From Fallopia convolvulus (taxonomy: Eukaryota > Streptophyta > Magnoliopsida > Caryophyllales > Polygonaceae), in assembly GCA_964016875.1 (NCBI GenBank), contig OZ024719.1:67093224-67157223 (forward strand): DNA of 64,000 bases. The letters run 5' to 3'. Of the stretch, positions 35,155-45,749 are shown one piece after another; position 1 is the first letter of the stretch, and the number at the start of each line of letters is the position of its first letter. The notes under the pieces were generated by a model that was given only the letters and a program-made list of their open reading frames with translations, made no database searches and was not told the origin of the DNA. Both the position numbers and the translations under genes were made by a program.

Positions 35155-36275
35155 GTCTTTGGACCGAAAGTCAGACGATGAATTTTAGGGGGAGATCTCG
35201 TGATGCATTTTATTTGCAAACGATATTGTGTTGGTAGACGAGTCCATAGCCGGAGTCAACAACAGGCTTGAAACTTGGAGAGAGAAGTTATATTCCAAAG
35301 GTTTCAAACAAAGTAGGACCAAGACAAAATATGTGGAGTTCATGTTCGAGCATGGTGCAAACTCTAGTGAGAAAGTACTTTTAGGAGGAAAAGTCGTAAC
35401 GAAGAAGGAGAATTTTAGGTACTCGGGGTCAGTTCTGCAGAGTGACGGAGGCATGGATGAGGATATCACGCATCGTATCCAAAGGGGTTGGTAGAAATGG
35501 AGGACGAATCCAAGGTTTCTGTGCGACAAGAAGGTGTCGCTCAAACTAAAGGGAAAGTTCTACGAGGAACAATGATTAGACCGACCATCATCTCGGGGCA
35601 GAGTGTTGGCCTACCACGAAAGCACAAGAACAGAGTTTGATGGTAGCTGAGATGGGAATGTTAAGTTGGATGAGCGGGCACACGATACTGGACAAAATCC
35701 GAAATGAAGTGATCAAAAGCAAGGTAGGGGTAGCCAGTATATGAGATAAGATGCAAGAATCAAGGTTGCGATGGTTTGGACATGTTTAGAGGCAAGCCCT
35801 GAGGCGCCAGTTGGCGTCAATTCATAGGTGTGAGAGCTTGACTCTTGGAGACATACGTAGAGGGAGGGGACGACCGAAGAAATGTTGGAAGGATAGTATA
35901 AGGTAAGATGTCAGCCAATTAGGAATTTCGACAGATTTGGCAGTTTGCAGGGATAGTTGGAGAGAGAAGATTTGTGCGATTGACAACTAGTCACTTGAAC
36001 AATCCGGCCCACCGAGGCCTCGAGGCTTCAACGCTATGTTTCGGTTTTATGTTTTCGGTTTCATGTTTTATGCGTTGGTTTTGTTTTGTTTTTGTCACGT
36101 TTTTGTTGTTGTATTGTTTTTGCTTTTGTTTGATCGGTTTGTTCTTATGCTCTATGGTCTTATTGGGTTGTTTGGCCGCTTACTTTGCGTTAAGTCAGTG
36201 CTCCTATCTTGACTCCATATATCTTGTAAGAAAAGCTTCACTGGACAATTATTATTGTTGTTGTATCATTTCGCG
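35155..36275 (+). mobile_element. RTE-type non-LTR retrotransposon remnant
   Basis: From about 35160 the frame reads CILFANDIVLVDES, VNNRLETWREKLYSKGFK and then RTKTKYVEF, with FRYSGSVLQSDGGMDEDI and THRIQRGW further on. This is the end of the reverse transcriptase of plant RTE elements. The catalytic FADD is FAND here, and a TGA replaces the preceding Trp. Frameshifted downstream pieces include LRWFGHV-like, RGRGRPKK-like and the closing RxxWR region to about 35990. The 3' tail is GT-rich and ends in a TTATTATTGTTGTTGT run near 36265, typical of an RTE 3' end. Dead. Confidence 0.75.
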
Positions 36276-36447
36276 ATCCTGATTTTAGATAAATTTATAT
36301 TTAGACTTTCACCTTTTCTCTTCAAAGAAAGATCGAGGATCTGTGAAAAACGAGTTGTATTCCAAGTGGCAAGGGCTACGTCAAACACTCCCCACAATCT
36401 CCTCCCTATCACCCATCCTTGATTCGAATCCCTCCATTCCCACATCC

Positions 36448-36456
36448 TATATAAAC
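36448..36456 (+). promoter_or_regulatory. TATA box of the LTP gene
   Basis: TATATAAAC lies 121 bases before the ATG at 36569. The leader between them is C/A-rich with a run of A. Confidence 0.7.
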
Positions 36457-36568
36457 CCCACATTCCCCTCTCCCAATCTCCCACAAATCATTTCACACAT
36501 CAAAAACAACCCAACCAAAAAAAAAAACCAATCCAAGTTAGAGATCGAAAGATCAAAAGGAAAGAAAA

Positions 36569-36865
36569 ATGGAAGGACGATGCACAAAGTTGGTGGTGAT
36601 TGCTACAACTCTAGCGTTGGTTTTGGCGATGGCGAACGCCGACAACTCCGATTTTCTGTCGGGGTTCAACTTCTGCAACTTGAACGGCAACTCACTTAAC
36701 GCCTGCTCTAAACCCGTCAACAACAACCCCACACCCGAATGTTGCGCCGCCGTGAAGGGCGTCGACCCCAAATGTGTGTGCATGCTGGTCACCTCTATCG
36801 GCAACAACAGGGAGGAGGCCAAAAAGATTATGGGCCAATGCGGAATCAACGCCGCCAACTGCTAA
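36569..36865 (+). CDS. Lipid-transfer protein, DIR1-like, 8-Cys
   Basis: A single-exon 98-residue secreted protein. Residues 1-24 form a signal peptide with a hydrophobic core (LVVIATTLALVLAMANA). The mature part has the eight-cysteine motif of plant non-specific lipid-transfer proteins at Cys36, 46, 58-59, 69, 71, 91 and 98, spaced C-x9-C-x11-CC-x9-CxC-x19-C-x6-C. The residue between the two Cys of CxC is Val. The short mature chain and spacing resemble DIR1-type and other type II-like LTPs, which carry lipids in the apoplast and in DIR1's case take part in systemic resistance signalling. The role of this copy is unknown. The promoter and start are well placed, and it lies between two transposons without damage. 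Confidence 0.85.
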   Translation: MEGRCTKLVVIATTLALVLAMANADNSDFLSGFNFCNLNGNSLNACSKPVNNNPTPECCAAVKGVDPKCVCMLVTSIGNNREEAKKIMGQCGINAANC

Positions 36866-37805
36866 TTAACTAACTAACTTTCTATAAATAATATATGATC
36901 GATCGTATCGGCGGCCTTCTAATTAAATTGCTATATTAGTATTTACCAAATTAATAATCTTGTGTACGTGTGTCCTGATTTTTGATTCAGTGCTATGTAA
37001 TAATTTCGTGTATTGGCCTTCACCTTGCATTGCCGAGGCTAAAAGATCGATGTCACGTAGAATATATAATAAATTTTAAGGCAGTTGATTTATCGATCTC
37101 TTATGAGATTGTATTCTCTATCTAGTTGTGAATTCGTGTACTTTGGTTCAAGGCAAGACTCACAAGAGTTCTTATATATTATTGTACACGTTCAAATGTT
37201 CAATGTCAATAATAGAATCAGAAATTCAGTTATCAATTTAATTACCTCTGAGTTTATATGGTCTATTAATGGCTTCTCCAAGTATATATGATGAAATAAA
37301 TATACTCTGTTGAATTTGAAACTGGAAACAGTACGTACATGATCAATTATTTGATTATCCAGTATACATTTGTCAAAATCTGTTTGCCTGGCAATTGAAG
37401 GGTGGTTTGATCAAGAACTGCCTGGCCTCAAAAGTTGTACACGGATTGTTTTGAAATATAAATTTTGTACTCGTTGCGTGTTTTGAAAATTGTTCTTAAT
37501 GGATTGAGTGTTAATATATTTAATTTATTTTGTACTTACAAGGTATTGAACAAATCCATCCACCAGATACTGTTGTAAAAAAATGTCGCATTTGTCCTGT
37601 AAATAGACATTCATCCAAAATCAAAGATGCTACAAACAAACTATCATTCAAGTACTAAAAATTTGAAGATAACAGTGTAAGCAGTATCTTGAAACTTTTG
37701 GTGCGCGCCTTATTTCTGATGATCTCCAATCGAAATGTAAAGGCAAGGACTTTTCTGGAAATGCTGAATTCCCCACATTTGACCCGTTTACTGAATTTAA
37801 ATGTT
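36866..37805. other. LTP 3' region and intergenic DNA
   Basis: It probably holds the LTP 3' UTR in the first 200 bases. Nothing else is recognised before the Copia element. Confidence 0.5.
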
Positions 37806-37810
37806 GAGAT

Positions 37811-38057
37811 TGTTAGATATTATCTTTTATTTATTATTCCTAGTTTAATTAAGCAGTGCAGTTACTTAATTTTAGGAATATTAGTAGAGAGAATCAAGCA
37901 CTAAAGTTAGTATTGTTAGTGGTGTTAGTGGTGTTAGTGGGTCCTGTGTTTTAGTGTTTGAGTCAGTTATGTATTTGCCTATATAAAGGCTGTTGAATTG
38001 ATTAATGATGGATGCAGAAAATTCAGCAAAATCTCCATCTCTTTACATCTGTTATCA
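37811..38057 (+). repeat. Left LTR of Copia element
   Basis: 247 bp with TG...CA ends. It includes a TATATAAAGG promoter box at about 37980 and short GTGTTAGTG repeats. Confidence 0.95.
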
Positions 38058-38133
38058 GTGGTATCAGAGCATTGATCCACTCTTGAGAGTAAACACGTGA
38101 GAACATCACACAGTTCCAGTTTTTTCTCCTCAA

Positions 38134-38924
38134 ATGGCTGCAGAAACGAATTTCGTGCAAGCATCCATCCCACGCTTTGATGGTCATTATGATCACTGGA
38201 GCATGTTGATGGAAAATTTTCTACGCTCTAAGGAGTATTGGAGCGTTGTTGATGGTGGAGTACAAGAACCGGCACCAACCGCAGTGTTGTCTGATGTTCA
38301 GAAAGCTGATCTAGAAACTAGACGATTGAAGGACCTCAAGGCGAAAAATGATCTCTTCCAAGCTATAGAACGTCCCATCCTGGAAACTATTCTTTGCAAA
38401 GATACTTCCAAGGATATATGAGATTCTATGAAGAAGAAGTATGAAGGCTCAAATAGAGTGAAGCGTGCACAACTTCAAGCTTTGAGAGGCGACTTTGAGT
38501 CACTGAAGATGAAGGACAAAGAGTCCGTCACCAGTTACTTCGGGCGTACCATGGAGATTTGCAACAAGATGCGGAACTATGGTGAGAAGATGACTGATGT
38601 GGTCATAGTGGAAAAGATTTTGCGTAGCATGACGCAGGATTTCAACTATATTGTTTGTTCGATTGAAGAATCGAAAAACATTGATGAGCTTTCTTTGGAT
38701 GAGCTGCAAAGTTCTCTTTTGGTGCATGAACAAAAGGTGAACAAAAACTCAACAACGGAGGAGCAAGCCTTGAAGGCATCTACCAACACCCAGTCCAACA
38801 ATTTCAGAGGAAGGGGACGAGGAAGAGGTCGCGGTAGAGGAAGAGGAGAACGTCAAGATCGAGGAAACAGAGAATCTGATTCCAGCAGGAATTTCAGGTC
38901 AAATAATGTCAATGACAGACCCAA
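38134..38924 (+). pseudogene. Copia gag, with nonsense codon
   Basis: The frame starts 64 bases after the primer site with the usual N-terminus (IPRFDGHYDHWSMLMENFLR) and UBN2/gag-type helices (KKKYEGSNRVKRAQLQALR, RTMEICNKMRNYGEKMTD and later IDELSLDELQSSL). It ends in an Arg/Gly-rich stretch before the expected zinc knuckle. A TGA at 38419-38421 stands where Trp is normal (I-W-D-S). The same frame continues beyond it. The CCHC knuckle is lost in the deletion near 38925. Confidence 0.88.
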
Positions 38925-40663
38925 GTGGTCTACGATAGTGATTCTGATGAGCATGAGATTACAACAGTCAGTCTTACAGAAGAAAATGTCAGCCCCACAC
39001 CAGCAAATCCAGAAGAAATTCAATTTCACCGACGTGTTAGAAGAAGGCCGAATTGGATGGAAGCGTATGAGATGACTGAAATTAATGATCAGACTACATA
39101 TTTTGCTTTGTTTGCGGATTGTGACCCTACAAGTTTTGAAAATGCTGTCAAAGAAGAAAAATGGCAAAAGGCCATCAATGATGAGATTGATGCTATTGAA
39201 AGAAATGACACTTGGGAGCTATGCAATCTGCCAGAAGGTCATAAAACCATTGGTGTGAAGTGGGTGTTCAAGACAAAGCTGAAAGAGAACGGTGAAATTG
39301 ACAAGTACAAAGCTCGCTTGGTAGCTAAGGGATACAAGCAAGAGTATGGAGTCGATTATTTAGAAGTCTTCTCCCCAGTTGCAAGGCATGACACAATCAG
39401 ATTGGTGATTGCTCTTGCTGCACAAAGTTCTTGGCCAATTTTCCAGCTTGATGTCAAATCAGCGTTCTTACATGGACACTTGAATGAAGAGGTATTTATT
39501 GATCAACCCCCTGGCTATATTAAATGTGGTAGTGAGCATAAAGTATACAGGTTAAAGAAAGCTCTTTATGGGCTAAAGCAAGCCCCAAGAGCATGGTATA
39601 GCCGAATTGAAGGCTATTTTCTGAAAGACGGGTTCATGAAGTGCTCGTATGAGCATACTCTCTTCATCAAATTTGGAGAGAATGATAAAATGCTCATTGT
39701 TTGTTTATATGTTGATGATTTGCTGTTTACTGGAAATTGTGCTGACATGTTTAAGGATTTCAAGGAATCTATGATGAATGAGTTTGAAATGTCAGATCTT
39801 GGAATGATGCATTACTTCCTTGGCATAGAAGTAGCGCAGTCAGCTAATGGGATTTTTATATCTCAAAAGAAATATGTTGGAGATATCTTGGAAAGATTTC
39901 AGATGAAGGATTGCAATCCTGTCAATACTCCAGCTGAGTGTGGTTTCAAGCTCCACAAGGATTCTGAAGGGAAGAAGGTGGACAGTACACTCTACAAACA
40001 GATTGTGGGCAGTTTAATGTATTTGACTGCCACAAGACCCGACATTATGTATGTTGTTTGTTCAATTAGTAGGTATATGGACAATCCTACTGAGATGCAT
40101 TTGTTGGCTGCTAAAAGAATCCTCCGTTACCTGCAAGGAACTAGGGACTTTGGTTTGAACTACCGGAAAGGTGATCAGACAAATTTGATAGGGTTTACTG
40201 ACAGCGATTATGCAGGAGATCAAGATGACAGGAAAAGCACTTCCGGGTATGTGTTTATGCTTGGTACAGCTGCTATTTCCTGGGCGTCAAAGAAGCAACC
40301 TATTGTCACTTTATCAAGCACAGAAGCAGAGTTCGTTGCAGCAACATCTGGTGCTTGCCAAGCTATCTGGCTGAAGAATGTTCTTGAAGAGCTAAGGTTC
40401 AACAGCCAGAACCAACAGAGATGTTTTGTGACAATAGTTCAGCAATCAAGCTGTCCAAAAATCCAGTCATGCATGGTAGAAGCAAGCATATTGATGTGAG
40501 AGTCTACTTCCTGAGAGATCTTAGCAAGGACGGAAAGATTGATCTCATCTTCTGTCGAAGTGAAGAGCAGGTGGCTGATATATTCACCAAACCACTGAAG
40601 AAGGAGTCCTTCATGAAGCTCAGGAAGCTACTCGGTCTTTGCACTATCAAAGAGTTAAACTGA
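38925..40663 (+). pseudogene. Copia RT/RNase H after internal deletion
   Basis: The frame joins just after gag, in a different phase. It carries the Copia RT: TWELCNLPEGHKTIGVKWVF, ARLVAKGYKQEYGVDY, FSPVARHDTIR, QLDVKSAFLHG, ALYGLKQAPRAWY and the catalytic YVDDLLF. RNase H follows (TDSDYAGDQDDRKSTSGYVF, TLSSTEAEF). A frameshift near 40415 moves the last 80 codons (DNSSAIKLSKNP, RSKHIDVRVYFLRD, QVADIFTKPL) into another phase. Integrase and protease are absent. Confidence 0.9.
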
Positions 40664-40693
40664 TGTTTGCAAACTTCAGTTTAAGGGAGGGTT

Positions 40694-40940
40694 TGTTAGA
40701 TATTATCTTTTATTTATTATTCCTAGTTTAATTAAGCAGTGCAGTTACTTAATTTTAGGAATATTAGTAGAGAGAATCAAGCACTAACGTTAGTATTGTT
40801 AGTGGTGTTAGTGGTGTTAGTGGGTCCTGTGTTTTAGTGTTTGAGTCAGTTATGTATTTGCCTATATAAAGGCTGTTGAATTGATTAATGATGGATGCAG
40901 AAAATTCAGCAAAATCTCCATCTCTTTACATCTGTTATCA
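40694..40940 (+). repeat. Right LTR of Copia element
   Basis: 247 bp, one difference from the left LTR. GAGAT follows at 40941-40945. Confidence 0.95.
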
Positions 40941-40945
40941 GAGAT

Positions 40946-41471
40946 TGTATCTTAAGGTTACAACAAATGACATTTGATGTTCCTAGTTTTATCTCCTCTC
41001 CTGTAAAATGGCAATGGAGATTGGGGAAATGGAAGGGTACAAGAATGAGTTTCCCACATCAACTATTGCATAATCAAATTTCTTCGTTATAAATGCTATG
41101 CGTAGTTAATGCATCGCCGAGCTGGGTAGCGTCAGCTTGTAACTTGAGTAAGGGCATTAAGGTGGTGGAACCAGGCCTGGCATATTGGGTAGGGTCGATC
41201 CATTGCATTTAAGCTGGCTCGCCTGTTCCAAGCCGAGAGTTGGGCTTCGTGGGTTGGGCGAAGGCTCGGCCCAAGTTGCCTCTAGAGTGGAGGGCATGGC
41301 GTGAGGCTGGTCTCACAGAGCAGCGATCACCTCCCTCTCTCGACAGTGGAAGGATAACGGCCCGGCGCACCGTCGACACATATTATCCAGTGGGCCTAGC
41401 CCAGATGGACCACCATTTTTTGTGACATCCCCAAAGTCAAACCTTAATTTTGACAAGAACTTCATTGTCAT
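40946..41471. other. Intergenic DNA, GC-richer patch
   Basis: Positions about 41110-41420 are richer in GC than the surroundings and carry short open frames without resemblance to known proteins. Probably a repeat relic. Confidence 0.4.
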
Positions 41472-41480
41472 AAAAACAAT

Positions 41481-41979
41481 GAGTAAATTACACAAACCAC
41501 CCTTAAATTATGCTACTTTTCAGAAAACCACCCATAAAAAAACTAATTTTCACAAAACCACCCATAAACACAAAAAGCTTTCAATTAACCACCCCTAAAA
41601 AGTTAATTTTCATAAACCTATATAAAGTAATGCGAAAAGAAGAGAACTTACATTAACGTGGGTTTTGGAAGTTTCAAGTTGTCGACTTCAATATCGACAA
41701 TTTGTCATTATTGATAAATTTAAGCTTGAACAATACATAAAAGAGGTTAACGAAATTAGGATTTTCGTGTTAAAATATTAATGGAAAATTACAAAATTAG
41801 GATTTGGGTGGTTAATTGAAATATTTTTGTTTTTATGGGTGGTTTTGTGAAAATTAGCTTTTTAGGGATGGTTAATTGAAAGCTTTTTTTGTTTATGGGT
41901 GATTTTGTGAAAGTTAGCTTTTTATGGGTGGTTTTTTGAAAAGTAGCATAATTTAAGGATAATTTTGTGTAATTTACTC
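41481..41979. mobile_element. Mutator-like foldback MITE, 9-bp duplication
   Basis: The 499-bp element begins GAGTAAATTACACAAA and its reverse complement begins the same way. The inverted arms extend for about 140 bases with mismatches, made of repeated ACCACCCATAAAAA-type words. Identical 9-bp direct repeats AAAAACAAT flank it at 41472-41480 and 41980-41988, the size made by Mutator-like transposases. No coding capacity. Confidence 0.9.
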
Positions 41980-42424
41980 AAAAACAATAGACGGAGCTTG
42001 GCTAGTCTAGTACTTAGAAAAGATGAAATCTTTTAGCGTCTAGATGGATCTAGGCAAGATTTTTAGCAGATGAGCATGAGTCGGAGTCCTGTGTTGCCTA
42101 GCGCTTAGGTAAGCTGAGATCTTTCAGCGATTGGACTGAATTTAGGCAAGATTTTAGAACGGGCACATGAGCATAAGTCGACAAGAAGTATTGTACATTC
42201 TCAAATTACAATTAAAAAGTGGACAAAAATTGGAAACCCTCACCTCTTCCACTACTAAATTCACATACACTGTTGAAAGGAGCAACTATTAGGAGCACCG
42301 TTTCAGCAAGCACATCAAAGAAAAACCTCAAACACTTAGCTATGAACATTTTCAAATAAAACCCAACCCCAAAACAAAACGTACATTAACTTTATAAGAA
42401 GAGGGGAAAATATCATTTTATTGT

Positions 42425-42588
42425 TCTTCCAGGCAATTTTCCAGAAAGATCAATTCTTCAGGTTTTAACAAATGTGGATCCAGAATCACCTGCAAACAAA
42501 TCTTCCAGGCAATTTTCCAGAAAGATCAATTCTTCAGGTTTTATTGTTCTTCCAGGCAATTTTCCAGAAAGATCAATTCTTCAGGTTT
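42425..42588. repeat. Three copies of a 41-bp unit
   Basis: A unit beginning TCTTCCAGGCAATTTTCCAG and ending TTCTTCAGGTTT occurs at 42425, 42501 and 42548. CACCTGCAAACAAAT and GGATCCAGAAT words are also repeated around it. It lies 120-285 bases past the stop of the phosphatase gene, in or near its 3' UTR. Confidence 0.9.
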
Positions 42589-42707
42589 GTATTCTTATCA
42601 CTTATCTAATCACCTGCAAACAAATATGGATCCAGAATAAGGATTCTATTAAACTGATATTCAAGTACTTCAATTTGAAGATGACACTAAATTGTAGCTT
42701 ACAGCTT

Positions 42708-45700
42708 TCACAAGTCATCATCTTCACCAAGGAAAACCTCAGGATGAACAGCTGCACTATTGTAGTTTATTACCCTCTGAAGCTTTCTTTGATCCACTGC
42801 TTCAATTTCAACAATGAACATTGAACTAACTGGCCGATGATCCGACATCTTTATCTCTGCTCTTCTATAGAATTGTTGCTTGATCCCTTTTCCTGACCAT
42901 AGAATCCTATCACACCTGCATTACAAAGAAAATTGATACCTGTTAACAAAATATGTAATTCAGACACATTACTAAGTAAAGATATATAGGATCATTATAA
43001 GTTACCAAGCAGGAGACCGCCTCTTTTCGCCTTCTTTTGGGGTTTCACCAACATATCTATCTGAATTGATCTCATACTTGTAAGTTGGTGGGAAGTTTAT
43101 AAGCCCTTCTCTCCAATCATCAAATACATGACCCGTGCGAATCTCTTTCATTAGCTGCCATACACACACACAAAAATAAAAGGCAAGAACAATTATAATC
43201 TTTTTTAAAGTCAATTGTTGCATTTTGGGTTACTCCAAAAAAAAAAAGTTAGAATTGTTCATGGATCTTACCTGATCACTGTTGATCAGTTCATCCCACT
43301 TCTTACTAACTACAAGCTTTCTGATCTCTTCATCTGGCATGTTGAGACGGTAATTCAAATCACCGAACCAGAATATCTGACTGTTTACAAGAAATTGGAA
43401 TCATCTGTTTATTAAAAAAGGATTAGCAGGTACAAAATCATATATTATAATTGTTATGGTATATGAAGAAGGACTCAAACTCTTGCAAATTAAGCAATCG
43501 CCAAAAACTCTGTACACGGTTATGCAAATACAGTTTTACTGAAAGGGATCTTTCAACAGACATAAGACATTATTATTAAGATTCCAATTTCTGAAAAGTT
43601 GTACTAATGCTTACTCATGACAAGGAATGGTGCGCGGTTGATCAGTTGTGTCAAGCACAGATGTGAAACGAGTACGTCTAAGGATTTCATACACATCAGC
43701 ATTTCGTCTTTGTTCATCGCCATCCTTGTGGCCAGAGGTCAGATGAGAGCAAACAAAGCACATTTGTGATTGATAAAGTGACATGCTAACAGACACCGAT
43801 CCCTGCACGAGCAATTTTAATACCAAAATCAAACTTCTAGTACTATGTGAAAGTTTCATAAACAAGAAGAAAAAAAATATGTTACCTTATTGCCCATGTA
43901 GCCCATTAGACCAACTCCAACAGGAGACACTTTCAAGTTGTTTATATGCCGCCTTAACTTCCTACGAACCCAAATGGACACATAAATCCCCACCATTTGC
44001 TTGCTAATGATTCTGACATACTTGGGTCTGTGAGTTTTGACATCCATGTAATCCTCAATCTCTAGAGCTTCCTCAATTGAATCCTCTTGAAACAATTCAT
44101 CAGAAAGATCTTCAACAGGATCATTGTAAAAAGACTGTAAATTTCCTGAGCTGTGGTATGATCTCTTCAAAATGCTTTTTTTGGTTGATATAAAAGGAGA
44201 GGTGGAAAATAGAGGATTCTCCATCCAGTCAAATCCACATCTCTCTGAGCTGCTCAGAACGCGGCGTAATTTTGAGTTAGAAGGCAGAATTTGAGGTGTA
44301 TCTAAGAGATGATCAGGCCAATCTAATCTACTGTCTATGTCTATCCCATATATCCTCATCACTGATTTTCTTTCCTTGGTAATATTAAGAGCATCAGTAT
44401 CAGATGTTGCTCTGATGATTGGAGATGACAGATTGCTGAAGCTGTTGTAGTTTGATTCTGCCTCAGAAGATCCATTCAACGTTCTACGAATAATTGCCTC
44501 CCATTTTGCAATTGGTTTGTTGTCTTCGGCTCCTAATACGTTTCCAGCGTTCAGTGGAACCACTTCTTGGAACCTGAACAAAGAAACCAAACATTTTTCA
44601 TGATACTAAGGAGAGAACAAAAAACTATAGCCTTTTTTTGTTAGGACATATTTTGAGTCAAAAATCAAGAAGTTAAAGTTTGTATATTTACCCAAGAATG
44701 TAAATATCTGCTGGTTCTTCCATGCAAAGCCATTCTTCTATGTCTAGATTTATATCTGGAGTCTTTCCAGCTACATTCCAAGTGCCTATTGTCACCCTGC
44801 ATAGGAGAAAGATGATGATTGTTCATTTTAAGAAGAACTCATGGAGCACTTGCAATATGAAGTGGAAATCAGACAACAAAAAACTTACGAGCTAACCTCA
44901 CATCTTTGGTGTTGATGTATTGTGCACGGATAGTCTCGGATTTGCCTCTTCTGTGCCTTAATGGGTAGTGTCTAGAATGTTTATCTGAACAACAAGCAGA
45001 AAAGGTACTCAAAAGTCAGATAACACTCAGATACAAGCTGATCAGTAAAGTTTAGTTGCTTTTATGTGCTTCTCTTTTGTCCTTCTTTTCAAGTGATAAC
45101 TAAACAAGAAAAGGGTATTTTGTACATAGTCCTCCTTTTAGAATGATGATCAAACAAGAGAAAGATTCTTTTTATATTGTTTTCCTTCTGGTTCTTGCTA
45201 TTTAACTAATAATATGCAGAGTACCAAAGCTCAGATTCTAAGCCTGTTCCACATTTTCTGTTAATCCTAATCATGAAAACATATGAAAAGCTTAATCAGG
45301 CCAAGAATTGAGTATTTTCTGTATTGCCTGATGTTTGAGTTGAGAATTGAGATTGTTTTCCATGAGTTCTATAGGGATGATCTCCATCTGGATGCAATCC
45401 GGCATCTTTAACAGAGTTTGCTGTATAGAAAATTAAAAGGGAAGGAAGAAACACACAAAGATTCAGCAGAAACAGAAGAGGAGATATACATTAACTGAGC
45501 TAATAAAAAGGACATGAATTAAGATACCATCATCTTCACTCTCCGTCTCAGTATCAACGTCGTCCTCGCTGAAATCATGCACCTGAGGTTTGATGTTCAG
45601 CCATTTCTTCATCACCAAAGATGGCCAAAAGGCCTGCAAGAAAAATAGAAGAAGAAGAAAAAAGTCAGTCAGAAGATCACCAACTTTAGCTGATGAATCA

Positions 45701-45749
45701 AGAATCAAAGAAGCCGTACATCTGATCGCCTTCCTCGTCTGGCTTTCAT
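42708..45749 (-). CDS. Type I inositol polyphosphate 5-phosphatase
   Basis: Ten exons join in frame to 587 residues: 45720-45749, 45528-45633, 45328-45420, 44897-44984, 44692-44796, 43886-44573, 43615-43802, 43272-43380, 43006-43154, 42708-42915. Plant enzymes of this group remove the 5-phosphate from inositol phosphates and/or phosphoinositides and damp calcium and auxin-linked signalling. Landmarks are the start MKARRGRRSDAFWPSLVMKK typical of the group, GTWNVAG (residues 110-116), GFQEVVPLNAGNV, a variable 200-residue insert between the first catalytic blocks (exon 6, Ser-rich), VSMSLYQSQMCFVCSHL, FWFGDLNYRL (436-445), SPAWCDRIL (516-524) and SDHRPV (543-548). There is no N-terminal WD40 region, hence type I. 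One junction (exon 3 to 4) needs a GC donor. Which member (CVP2/CVL or 5PTase1/2 branch) is not resolved. Confidence 0.92.

Larger units (their letters stand above)
37811..40940 (+). mobile_element. Internally deleted Ty1/Copia retrotransposon
   Basis: Two 247-bp LTRs (37811-38057, 40694-40940) start TGTTAGATATTATC and end CTGTTATCA, and differ at one base that I can see (ACTAAAG/ACTAACG). Target repeats GAGAT flank the element (37806-37810, 40941-40945). The primer site TGGTATCAGAGC, complementary to initiator tRNA-Met, is at 38059-38070. A purine tract AAGGGAGGG precedes the right LTR. The interior keeps gag and RT/RNase H but lacks zinc knuckle, protease and integrase. At 3.1 kb it is about 2 kb shorter than a full Copia element. 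Near-identical LTRs indicate a very recent insertion. Confidence 0.95.

Noticed and set aside
36343..36699. 118-codon ORF overlapping the LTP start
   Set aside because: Out of phase with the eight-cysteine protein and runs through its TATA box and leader.
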